NCBI RefSeq assembly: GCF_002563675.1
Contig: NZ_PDJC01000001.1
Coordinates: 682,001-746,000, forward strand
Origin: Propionicimonas paludicola
GTDB lineage: Bacteria > Actinomycetota > Actinomycetes > Propionibacteriales > Propionibacteriaceae
DNA length: 64,000 bases
Reading direction: 5' to 3'
In this document: piece by piece, positions 16,935 to 24,280 of the stretch
Layout: each line of letters begins with the position of its first letter
How positions within the stretch are numbered: position 1 is the first letter of the stretch
Position numbers and translations under genes: made by a program
Notes under the pieces: model-generated
The model's database searches: none
The model's input: the letters and a program-made list of their open reading frames with translations, nothing else
What the model was told of the DNA's origin: nothing

Positions 16935-16964
16935 GCGGTCGGGACGTGGCGGCGTCCCGACCGC
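16935..16964. terminator. Bidirectional terminator between the DJ-1 gene and carbonic anhydrase
   Basis: GCGGTCGGGACG (16935-16946) and CGTCCCGACCGC (16953-16964) form a perfect 12-bp stem with a 6-nt loop, located between two convergent genes. Confidence 0.8.
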
Positions 16965-16974
16965 TGCTGTTCGC

Positions 16975-17463
16975 TCAGGCCACTTCGTTGAGCTTGCCGG
17001 TGGCCACGTCGAAGACGAAGCCGCGGATGGCGTCCTTGTGCACGATGAACGGGCTGGCCTTGATCCGCGCAATGGACTGTCGGACGTCCTCGCCCGGGTC
17101 GGTGAACGACTCGGCGGCCCATTCCGGCTTGATGCCTGTCTCGTCCTGGATCCCGCGCTTGAAGTCATCGTCGGTGAAGGTGAGCATTCCGCAGTCGGTG
17201 TGGTGGATCAGGATGATCTCCTTGGTGCCGAGCAGTCGCTGGCTGATCGCCAGGGAGCGGATCTCGTCGTCGGTGACCACCCCGCCGGCATTGCGGATCA
17301 CGTGTGACTCGCCCTCGCCGAGCCCGAGGATGGCGTAGACGTTCAGGCGGGCGTCCATGCAGGCCACCACGGCGATCTGCCGCGAGGGCGGCAGCGGCAG
17401 CGGGCCACTGAAGCTGGCCGCGTAGGCGGCGTTGTTGGCGAGGTACTCATCGGTCACGGTCAT
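16975..17463 (-). CDS. Beta-carbonic anhydrase
   Basis: A 162-residue protein with zinc ligands Cys35 (ACMDAR, including the Asp37/Arg39 dyad), His88 and Cys91 (HHTDCG), the pattern of small mycobacterial-type beta-carbonic anhydrases. It interconverts CO2 and bicarbonate in the cytoplasm. The start ATG 17463 has GAAAGG upstream. It is monocistronic. Confidence 0.92.
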   Translation of the reverse strand: MTVTDEYLANNAAYAASFSGPLPLPPSRQIAVVACMDARLNVYAILGLGEGESHVIRNAGGVVTDDEIRSLAISQRLLGTKEIILIHHTDCGMLTFTDDDFKRGIQDETGIKPEWAAESFTDPGEDVRQSIARIKASPFIVHKDAIRGFVFDVATGKLNEVA

Positions 17464-17920
17464 GATCGGGCCTTTCGTGGGTGTGGATGTGACTGCGCTG
17501 GCCAGTCACGGCGGGAGAAGGACGAGCGACCGATCGGCAGCAGGGGTGCCGGTCGGCTGCCGCAGGGGCAGGGGTGGGTCAGAGTCGGCGAGGATCGCTC
17601 AGCGACATCGACGCGCCTGGCGGGGCCGCGGACGGGGCGCGTCCGGGATGATCCCATCGGCAAGCTCAAGGGTCGGCTCAGGCGTGATCGCGCTCGGTCG
17701 TCCACTCGTCATGGCAGGAAGCTAGCAGGCTGGTGACCCATTGTGTATACACGTGAATCCGATGGGGGCAGTTGTGCGGTGCGGCTGCCGTGCCTGGCCG
17801 ATCGCGCTGCAGCCACGCAACCAGCTGGAGATGTTTTCGCTGACCAGGCCGCTGATCATCAGCTGGCGACTATTCTCAGCTCGGGTGCGCGCGGGCGCGT
17901 CCGGGGCGAGCGGAGTCTGA
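17464..17920. other. Intergenic region between carbonic anhydrase and secreted hydrolase genes
   Basis: About 457 bp with no convincing gene. It holds a 7-bp hairpin GTGACTG/CAGTCAC (17489-17495, 17503-17509) just upstream of the carbonic anhydrase start, and a perfect 10-bp palindrome GTGTATACAC (17743-17752) in an AT-richer patch. A TATTCT -10 candidate (17871-17876) lies ahead of the hydrolase gene. Both divergent genes must have their promoters here. Confidence 0.6.
17743..17752. promoter_or_regulatory. Perfect palindrome GTGTATACAC
   Basis: A 10-bp perfect palindrome in an intergenic region between divergent genes. The form suggests a GntR- or MarR-type operator, but no regulator gene is adjacent. 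Confidence 0.35.
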
Positions 17921-20632
17921 ATGGGCAGGGTCTATCGGTCAGCTGTTGGTTGCGTGCTCGCCGGAGTGGTGGCGTTGAGCATGGTGATCACCGGGAGTGC
18001 TTCTCCCGCGGTGGCGAGTCCGGTGCCCACCGGGCCCGTACGTCCGGACGGCGCGCGGGTCGGCGCCTGGACGGTACGCAACCTGTCCGGCGATCTGTGG
18101 AAGGTGAGCTGGCGCTCCCCGCAGCGGTTGCCGATCACCTCTGACCGACCGGTGATCGTCCGCGATGCCACGCCGATCGGCACCCCGATCGTGGCCGATG
18201 GGCAGGTGGTCTCCACCGTCGTGCGGTCGGCCAAGGCTCCGGACCCGGCCAAGCTCGACGTGGTGCTGTCCGGCGACCGGATCTCTCGCCGCGGCCAGGA
18301 CGTGGCCTCGATCCGCAACACCGCGGTGAACTTCCCCGCGGGCCGGCTGCTGGACTTCGATCCGGCCACTGCCGGCGCTTACCAGACCACCACGAGCGAC
18401 TACACCGGTGACCCGGTCCCGGTGAAGGGCTTCGAGCATCCGGTCGAGTTCGTCGGCCATGTGGTGGAGCCGGCTCTGAGCGAGAACACCGGTCCGCGGG
18501 GGATTGTGCTGTTCCTGCACGGGCGGCACAGCTACTGCTACGCCGAGGCGGACTCCGAGTCGGGCTGGCCCTGCCAAGCGCCGTCCAAGGAAGTCCCTAG
18601 TCAGCTTGGCTACGACTACATCCAGCAGCGACTCGCCTCGCAGGGCTACTTCACGGTGTCGATCCGAGTGAACGGCATCAATGCCCAAGACGACATGCTC
18701 TCCGACGGCGGGGCGGACGCCCGCGCACTGCTGGTCCGCAAGCACCTGGACTACTGGGCCGAGCGCGCCACTGAGCACCACCTGGACCTGGACAAGGTCG
18801 TCCTGGTCGGACACAGCCGCGGCGGCGAGGGGGTGGCGCGGGCCGCCCTGCAGGTTCCGCTGTCGGCGCCCTATCGGGTGGTCGGCGCTGTCCTGCTGGC
18901 ACCCACCGACTTCTCCGGCCAAGCCGTGCCCTATGTGCCGACCCTGACCGTGCTGCCGTACTGCGACGGTGACGTCTATGACCTGCAGGGGCAGCGGTTC
19001 ACCGATGGGGCCCGGGATCTGGTCTCGGATGACACCGCACTGCACTCCTCGGTGATGGTGATGGGGGCCAACCACAACTACTTCAACTCCGAGTGGACGC
19101 CGGGCAGCACCGCCCCTTCCTGGGACGACTGGTCCGGAGACGAGAACGCCGTCTGCGGAGAGAAGCACCCCCAGCGCCTCTCGGCGCCTGCGCAGCGCTC
19201 TGTCGGCCTCGCCTATGTGGCCGGCGCCGTCCAGCTGTTCACCGGAACCGACACCCGCAACCTGGCCCTGCTGGACGGCGAGCGGGTGCGGGTGGCGTCC
19301 ACCGGAAGTGCGGTCGTGCTCAGTGAGAGCGTCGGCGGCGGACGCGACGTCCGGGTTCCCGGGGTCGACACCGGCACCACCGACGGCACCATGGACGCCG
19401 ACTTCTGTCGCGCGGTCAGCGATGGCAACGGTGGTCACTCGGTCTGCGGGCGCGGCGCCCGGCTGGCCGATGCGTCCCCGCACTGGCCGAGCTTCGGCGA
19501 GGTGCTTCCCGAGCGCCAGGCCCTGGAACTCGCCTGGGATGCGACCGGGCAGAGCGGCGGCATGCTGTTCGACAAGCCGCTTGACCTCACCGGGAAGACG
19601 CTTCAGCTGCGCACCATCATCGATCCGGCGCGTCCGTCGCTGCAGTTCGGCGTCCGGCTCACCGACGCCGACGGCGCCTCCGCCGACCTGGTGCCGGTCG
19701 GGGGCAACGAACAGGTGGCCTTCGACCCCACCGAGACGATCGCCCGGCTCTGGGCCCAGACCTTGACCGTGGATCCTTCGTCCGCCGGGATCGACCTGGC
19801 CAAGGTGGTGTCGGTCGAGCTGGTCTCGATCTCGCCGAAGGGCCGGGTGTGGGTGCTCGATGCCGCCGCAGTGCCGGCCGAGTTGCCGGCCGCGCCGAAC
19901 AAGCGGATCCCGCTGGTGTCGTTGGGAACCGCCACCGAACTCGAGGGCAATGACCCCAACGCTCGGACGGTGCGGGTGCCGTTCACGCTGAACGAGAAGG
20001 CCCGGCAGCGCAGCTCCTTCGTGGTGCGCGTGGCCTCCTATGACGAGCTCCAGCGCTCCGACCTGATCACGGTGAACCTGGCCCCGGGGCAGACCAAGGG
20101 GAGCATCCCGGTCGACGTGGCCGGCAATGGCCTGCCCAGTCTGGACGGGGTGTCCGGCTTCAGCCTGACCGGCTGGGGCGTCCGCGGCGTGATGACCGAC
20201 TCCTACCTCGGTCAGCTCGACATCAAGGACGACGACCCGCTGCCCAAGGTGAGCCTGCGCGTCGCGCGCAAGACCGTCCGTGAGGGCAAGAACGCCACCT
20301 GGGCGTTCACGCTCAGTGAGCCGTTCTCCGTGGACACGTCGGTCATCGTCGAGGTGGTCCGCGGCCCGAAGAAGGTGCGCGCTCTGACCGGCGCCGACGT
20401 CACCAAGAGCTGGCGTCGCGCGCACGGCGTGGGCAGCACCAGCAAGCCGCTGTACAAGCAGGGGCTGTGGATCTCCGGTGATCTGGCGGCCGGGTCGACC
20501 AAGCTGACCGTGTCGGTGCCGATCGCCAAGGACGGACGCAAGGAGCCGCGTGAGCAGCTGACCTTGAGGTTCTCCCTGCCCGAGGCCGGGGTCAGCCTCA
20601 CGCAGACCGTCTACGTGGCGGCGTCCCGGTAG
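17921..20632 (+). CDS. Large secreted alpha/beta-hydrolase with C-terminal beta domains
   Basis: A 903-residue protein. Residues 1-33 form a Sec signal peptide ending around AVASP. An alpha/beta-hydrolase domain occupies roughly 140-460, with GIVLFLHGRHSYC (oxyanion region), nucleophile VGHSRGGEG (Ser299) and a candidate catalytic His in GANHNYF (about 386). After it come a jelly-roll-like region (about 500-660) and C-terminal segments, the last of which (PKVSLRVARKTVREGKNATWAFTLSEP) resembles a Calx-beta-type domain. No LPxTG or C-terminal anchor is visible, so it is probably released. It may be an esterase or lipase; the substrate is unknown. It is monocistronic with a strong terminator. 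Confidence 0.8.
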   Translation: MGRVYRSAVGCVLAGVVALSMVITGSASPAVASPVPTGPVRPDGARVGAWTVRNLSGDLWKVSWRSPQRLPITSDRPVIVRDATPIGTPIVADGQVVSTVVRSAKAPDPAKLDVVLSGDRISRRGQDVASIRNTAVNFPAGRLLDFDPATAGAYQTTTSDYTGDPVPVKGFEHPVEFVGHVVEPALSENTGPRGIVLFLHGRHSYCYAEADSESGWPCQAPSKEVPSQLGYDYIQQRLASQGYFTVSIRVNGINAQDDMLSDGGADARALLVRKHLDYWAERATEHHLDLDKVVLVGHSRGGEGVARAALQVPLSAPYRVVGAVLLAPTDFSGQAVPYVPTLTVLPYCDGDVYDLQGQRFTDGARDLVSDDTALHSSVMVMGANHNYFNSEWTPGSTAPSWDDWSGDENAVCGEKHPQRLSAPAQRSVGLAYVAGAVQLFTGTDTRNLALLDGERVRVASTGSAVVLSESVGGGRDVRVPGVDTGTTDGTMDADFCRAVSDGNGGHSVCGRGARLADASPHWPSFGEVLPERQALELAWDATGQSGGMLFDKPLDLTGKTLQLRTIIDPARPSLQFGVRLTDADGASADLVPVGGNEQVAFDPTETIARLWAQTLTVDPSSAGIDLAKVVSVELVSISPKGRVWVLDAAAVPAELPAAPNKRIPLVSLGTATELEGNDPNARTVRVPFTLNEKARQRSSFVVRVASYDELQRSDLITVNLAPGQTKGSIPVDVAGNGLPSLDGVSGFSLTGWGVRGVMTDSYLGQLDIKDDDPLPKVSLRVARKTVREGKNATWAFTLSEPFSVDTSVIVEVVRGPKKVRALTGADVTKSWRRAHGVGSTSKPLYKQGLWISGDLAAGSTKLTVSVPIAKDGRKEPREQLTLRFSLPEAGVSLTQTVYVAASR

Positions 20633-20638
20633 TTGGGG

Positions 20639-20665
20639 CGGAAGCGAACGGCCAGTTCGCTTCCG
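20639..20665. terminator. Terminator between convergent hydrolase and lipoprotein genes
   Basis: CGGAAGCGAAC (20639-20649) and GTTCGCTTCCG (20655-20665) form a perfect 11-bp stem with a 5-nt loop. A second inverted repeat, GCCGTAGC/GCTACGGC (20672-20679, 20699-20706), overlaps the stop codon of the minus-strand gene. Confidence 0.75.
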
Positions 20666-20699
20666 TCGCGGGCCGTAGCAGCGTTCCTGCGGGCCGCGG

Positions 20700-21374
20700 C
20701 TACGGCACGTACCACTCGACGAGGGCCACAGGGACGTTCCCGATGAAGTAGACGCTGAACGGAGTCATCCATCCGTCGTTGTCCTCCTTCGAGCGGGAGA
20801 CCTCTGCCTTGATCATTGCCGGAAGATCTGCCGCCGGCACCTGGTGGAGTCCGTCGCCGGGGTTGAGCAGGACCAGCAGGTCCCCGCTGCGCAGCTTCTC
20901 CCAGGTGACCTTCGGGTTGAGTATGACCTCCGCCTCGCCGCCATCGGTGTAGGCCGGGTTCCAGCGCACTTTGTCGAGGGTCAAGATCATGTGGGGCTCA
21001 CCCGTGGCGTTCTCGCTGTAGCTGGCGCTGCGGATCACCGCGTCGAACCTCTTCACAACCGCATGGCCGGAGGAGTTCGACTGGCTCAGGAGGTCGTCTA
21101 CCAGCCGCCATCGGGCGGCGTCCTCCTCGGCCGTATGTGCTCGAGCCGACCTGGCCGCGGCATCACCCTCCGGGAGCCCCGGCAGGTCGTCGGACGGCTC
21201 CGCACTCGGTGTCGCGGTCACCGTGGCAGTCGCGGTGACGGTCGCCGTGACGGTGGCGGTGGGCGTGCTCGGTGTGGGCAGTGGCGCGGTGCACCCGGAG
21301 AGTGCCACGAGCGCGATGAACGGGAGTAGCGGCGTCCAGCGGGACACGGTGGGATTGCGTGGCGAGTCGGCCAT
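20700..21374 (-). CDS. Lipoprotein with Thr/Val/Ala-repeat linker, unknown function
   Basis: A 224-residue protein with an N-terminal signal ending in lipobox ALSGC (Cys about 28). A low-complexity linker of alternating Thr/Ala/Val follows (TATVTATVTATATVTATP), then a globular domain of about 160 residues. I do not recognise that domain; the ILTLDKVRWNPAYTDGGEAEVI segment is beta-rich. It probably sits on the outer face of the membrane, held away by the linker. It lies next to another predicted lipoprotein/secreted nuclease on the same strand. Confidence 0.75.
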   Translation of the reverse strand: MADSPRNPTVSRWTPLLPFIALVALSGCTAPLPTPSTPTATVTATVTATATVTATPSAEPSDDLPGLPEGDAAARSARAHTAEEDAARWRLVDDLLSQSNSSGHAVVKRFDAVIRSASYSENATGEPHMILTLDKVRWNPAYTDGGEAEVILNPKVTWEKLRSGDLLVLLNPGDGLHQVPAADLPAMIKAEVSRSKEDNDGWMTPFSVYFIGNVPVALVEWYVP

Positions 21375-21512
21375 GCTTCGGTTCTAGTACTTGGGCCTCA
21401 GTCGGGTGGCGGCTTTGCCGAACTCTCAGACAGTTCTCGGCCACAACGTCGGCAATCCCTGAGCGTTGCCGACGAACGAGTCGGCTCGCCAGCCGGACGT
21501 CCGGCCGATCGG

Positions 21513-22289
21513 CTAGCCGCAACGATGGAGCATCCCGGCCAGGGCGTCGCTCTCAGCTGGGGTGATCGCGAGCGCGTACGCGGCCTTGATGCCGACATAG
21601 CGCACGGCATAGGTGCACTGGGCGGACGGGATCGGACGCCAGGAGGCGGCATCGGAGCCACCCTTGGCCTGGTTCGTCGCGCCACTGGTGGCGACCAGGT
21701 TGCGCAGATCATTGGCGAAGGTCAGCCGCTGGTCGTCGGTCCAGTCGCGAGCGCCGTCCCGCCAGGCCACGCTGAGGGCGACGATGTGGTCGATCTGGAC
21801 GAGTGGAGCCTGCTGCTGAGACTTCGCGTCGGTGAGGGTGGTCGGCGTCCCTGAGTACGGGTCGATCCAGGTGCCGGCCAGCAGATCGTGATCGCAGCCT
21901 CGCTGCGTCCCCACCCGATACGGTGCCGACCTGGCGACGTCACGCAACAGGACGTCGTCGCGCTGATTGCAGCCGTTGTGGTCGGTGTCGGTCCAGGCCG
22001 GCCCGAAGGCGATCCGCCGGTAGTCGGCATTGCCTCGCCGCGGCTCGCGAACCTGGAGGGCGGGCAGCGCCGCCCGGGCCGCAGCGATGTCGGCTGCTGA
22101 GCTCGTCCAGGTTTGCCCGGTCGCACTTGGGGCGCCCGTCGGATGCGCTGAGGTCGAGCGGGTGGGCTTTGGGATCACCGAAGGAGCCGTCGATTGCTGG
22201 CAGCCGGCCAGCGCCATCACGGCAACGATGATCGCGGTGGTGGCCCGCCAGGTCCTGCTCTGGACATCCAGCTGACTGCGCATGGTCAT
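21513..22289 (-). CDS. Secreted HNH (DUF1524-type) nuclease, probable lipoprotein
   Basis: A 258-residue protein with signal sequence and lipobox (ALAGCQQS, Cys about 30), a Ser/Thr/Pro linker, then the extracellular nuclease domain of the DUF1524/HNH type. It has the catalytic segment QIDHIVALSVAWRDGARDW and downstream FANDLRNLVATSGATNQAKGGSDAASW, which supplies the Asn/His-type residues. Homologues in corynebacteria and streptomycetes are secreted nucleases. Start 22289 is tentative because an in-frame ATG lies two codons later and neither has a strong Shine-Dalgarno. It might feed nucleotides or pair with DNA uptake, but this is inference only. Confidence 0.85.
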   Translation of the reverse strand: MTMRSQLDVQSRTWRATTAIIVAVMALAGCQQSTAPSVIPKPTRSTSAHPTGAPSATGQTWTSSAADIAAARAALPALQVREPRRGNADYRRIAFGPAWTDTDHNGCNQRDDVLLRDVARSAPYRVGTQRGCDHDLLAGTWIDPYSGTPTTLTDAKSQQQAPLVQIDHIVALSVAWRDGARDWTDDQRLTFANDLRNLVATSGATNQAKGGSDAASWRPIPSAQCTYAVRYVGIKAAYALAITPAESDALAGMLHRCG

Positions 22290-22405
22290 CGGTGCGCTGA
22301 CTTCAGCATGGGTGTCGAGCCTTTCCCTCGGGCGATGAGCAGTAGGCGCTCCCCGATCTGCGCAACGAGAAGCCGGCCAACTGGGCGCCGTCGGCCGTCA
22401 TGCAG

Positions 22406-22450
22406 AAAGCCGCCCCGAACCAGGATTATTCACCTAGTCGGAGCGGCTTT
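22406..22450 (-). terminator. Terminator of tRNA-Ala
   Basis: On the minus strand, nine bases after the tRNA, AAAGCCGC-T-CCGA pairs with TCGG-G-GCGGCTTT over a 19-nt loop (22438-22450 with 22406-22418). Confidence 0.65.
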
Positions 22451-22458
22451 CGCGGTTG

Positions 22459-22531
22459 TGGAGCTAAGGGGATTCGAACCCCTGACCTCTTCCATGCCAT
22501 GGAAGCGCGCTACCAACTGCGCCATAGCCCC
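22459..22531 (-). tRNA. tRNA-Ala (GGC anticodon)
   Basis: The minus strand folds as a full 73-nt cloverleaf. The acceptor GGGGCTA pairs with TAGCTCC (one G-U) with discriminator A. The D-arm is GCGCAGTTGGTAGCGC, the anticodon stem CTTCC/GGAAG has loop ATGGCAT (anticodon GGC), and the T-arm is CAGGGGTTCGAATCCCCT-like. The 3' CCA is not fully encoded. Confidence 0.97.
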
Positions 22532-22553
22532 AAGTCCCTGAGGACGAGGCCAT

Positions 22554-22559
22554 ACTCTA
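22554..22559 (-). promoter_or_regulatory. -10 element TAGAGT of tRNA-Ala
   Basis: On the minus strand TAGAGT lies about 22 bases upstream of the tRNA 5' end, which gives a leader of about 16 nt. A TTGGTG 19 bp further upstream could be the -35. Confidence 0.4.
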
Positions 22560-22606
22560 CCCAACACAGGGCATAGAACACCAAATCGAGCGTGCCGGAC
22601 GGCTCG

Positions 22607-23311
22607 TCACAGCCCGTTCACCGCCTCGGCGGACCGCTGTGGATGCCTGGCCAGCCAGGACCGATGCGTCCAGATCAACGCGACCAGCCAGGTCGCACCC
22701 AGGCTCCAGCCCAGGGCGACGTCGCTGGGCCAGTGGTGGCCCAGGTAGACCCGGCTCAGGCCCATAGCCACGATCCAGGTGGTAGCCACCACGACGGCAA
22801 CCACCCGCACCCAGGCGCGCCGGGCCAGCCAGCAGGTGAGGTAGGCCAGGGCGCCGATGATGGCGGTGCTGTTCAGGGTGTGGCCGGACGGGAAGCTGAA
22901 GCTGTCCTCATAGGGCGCCACGGCGCCGGCGATGTCGGGGCGGGCCAGCCGGAAGATCGCCTTGAGCGACTCGGTGGTGCCCACCGAGCACACCGGGACG
23001 ATCAGCATCACCGTCCAGATCGAGGCTCGCCGATAGACAAGGAACAGCGTGGTGGTGGCGACCAGCCCGATGATCAGCATGGGGACGGTCCGGCCCAGGT
23101 TGGTGAAGTCGGTGACCAGTTGCCCACCCAGCGGCGTCCGGACCGCAAGGAACCAGTTGTGAATGGCCAGATCGGTCTGGCCGACCCAGCCCAGGCTCAG
23201 GCGTCCGATCACGATCAGCAGGTCGACCACCAGTAGGGTCGCCAGCGCCACCTTTAGCCGCGGACGGCGCGCGCCAGTCTCCGGCACGACGGCAACCTCG
23301 GCGTGGCTCAT
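22607..23311 (-). CDS. PAP2-family phosphatase (undecaprenyl-diphosphatase-like)
   Basis: A 234-residue protein with five to six membrane helices and the complete acid-phosphatase tripartite motif: KAIFRLARP (KxxxxxxRP), FPSGHT, and SRVYLGHHWPSDV (SRxxxxxHxxxD). Family members dephosphorylate undecaprenyl pyrophosphate or phosphatidic acid at the outer membrane face. The exact substrate is not determined by the sequence. It diverges from the OsmC gene. Confidence 0.9.
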   Translation of the reverse strand: MSHAEVAVVPETGARRPRLKVALATLLVVDLLIVIGRLSLGWVGQTDLAIHNWFLAVRTPLGGQLVTDFTNLGRTVPMLIIGLVATTTLFLVYRRASIWTVMLIVPVCSVGTTESLKAIFRLARPDIAGAVAPYEDSFSFPSGHTLNSTAIIGALAYLTCWLARRAWVRVVAVVVATTWIVAMGLSRVYLGHHWPSDVALGWSLGATWLVALIWTHRSWLARHPQRSAEAVNGL

Positions 23312-23416
23312 GACTCCCGAGGCTACCGAATCCTAGGTATTGCCGGAATCTGTGGGGTTCCGGGCCGGTTTGGGTATGTGAGTGGTGAACAGCTCGCCCC
23401 GACGAAAGGCATCAAC

Positions 23417-23839
23417 ATGACGGTCAGTTCCGCGCAGGCACATTGGGAAGGCTCCCTCTTCGAAGGTCGAGGCGAGGTCGAGTTCCTCAACTCCAGCCTG
23501 GGCAGCGTCGAGGTCGACTGGAAGTCGCGCGCCGGTGAGGGTGGCACCACCACCACTCCCGAAGAGCTCATCGCCGCCGCGCACTCCGCCTGCTACTCCA
23601 TGGCCCTCTCGCATGCACTGGCTGGCAACGGGACACCGCCGGCCAGCATCGACACCAAGGCTGCGGTGACCTTCGTCGCCGGCCAGGGCATCACCGGCAT
23701 CACCTTGACCGTGCAGGCCTCGGTTCCCAACCTGACCCCGGCCGAGTTCGCCACCTTCGCTGAGGGCGCCAAGGCCGGGTGCCCGGTCTCGGTCGCTCTG
23801 GCCGGTACCCAGATCACCCTGGACGCGACCCTCGTCTGA
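23417..23839 (+). CDS. OsmC-family peroxiredoxin-like protein
   Basis: A 140-residue protein with the two redox cysteines of OsmC (Cys59 in HSACYSMAL, Cys122 in KAGCPVS) and the GGTTTTPEELIAAAHS block. It reduces organic hydroperoxides. ATG 23417 is chosen because GAAAGG lies seven bases upstream and the conserved N-terminus begins there; the frame extends upstream without a start signal. A DoxX gene follows in the same direction after a hairpin. Confidence 0.93.
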   Translation: MTVSSAQAHWEGSLFEGRGEVEFLNSSLGSVEVDWKSRAGEGGTTTTPEELIAAAHSACYSMALSHALAGNGTPPASIDTKAAVTFVAGQGITGITLTVQASVPNLTPAEFATFAEGAKAGCPVSVALAGTQITLDATLV

Positions 23840-23847
23840 GCTGTGAC

Positions 23848-23876
23848 ATGGCGGCGGCCACACCGGCCGCCGCCAT
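23848..23876 (+). terminator. Terminator after the OsmC gene
   Basis: ATGGCGGCGGCC (23848-23859) and GGCCGCCGCCAT (23865-23876) form a perfect 12-bp stem with a 5-nt loop; there is no T-tract, so it may attenuate rather than fully stop transcription into the DoxX gene. Confidence 0.6.
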
Positions 23877-23901
23877 CGCTTAACCGAACCTGGAGGTTCG
23901 C

Positions 23902-24276
23902 ATGGAGATCGTGATGTGGGTGGCCACCGGCATTCTGGCCGCTGCCTTCCTGTCCGCTGGGCTGTTCAAGCTCAGTCAGCCCAAGGAACGCCTGGCCAGC
24001 TCCGGAATGGGCTGGGTGGAGGACTTCCATCCTGCGGCCGTCAAGCTGATCGCGGCCGCCGAGGTGGCCGGAGCGATCGGACTGGTCGTTCCGCCGCTGG
24101 TGCACATCGCTCCCGTGCTGTCCCCGATCGCCGCCGCCTGCCTGGCCGTGACTATGGCCGGGGCGGCATTGATCCATCTACGCCGTCGCGAGTTCCGCGG
24201 ACTGATTCCGGCCTTGGTGCTGATGTTCCTGGCGATCTTCGTCGCGGTCGGACGCTTCGCCATCGTCCCGTTCTGA
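23902..24276 (+). CDS. DoxX-family membrane protein
   Basis: A 124-residue protein with four hydrophobic helices and the DoxX-like LSAGLFKLSQPKERLASSGMGW N-terminal half. Family members associate with oxidative-stress or redox functions, which fits its place behind OsmC, but no reaction can be assigned. A GGAGG Shine-Dalgarno precedes ATG 23902. It converges with glgP only 4 bp away. Confidence 0.8.
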   Translation: MEIVMWVATGILAAAFLSAGLFKLSQPKERLASSGMGWVEDFHPAAVKLIAAAEVAGAIGLVVPPLVHIAPVLSPIAAACLAVTMAGAALIHLRRREFRGLIPALVLMFLAIFVAVGRFAIVPF

Positions 24277-24280
24277 TCGC

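Noticed and set aside
17464-17705. Small minus-strand gene upstream of carbonic anhydrase
   Set aside because: The 81-codon frame is Arg/Ser/Pro-rich, lacks a ribosome-binding site and resembles no family.
20639-20706. Possible small structured RNA between the hydrolase and lipoprotein genes
   Set aside because: The two hairpins are explained as convergent terminators; no promoter was found for an independent RNA.
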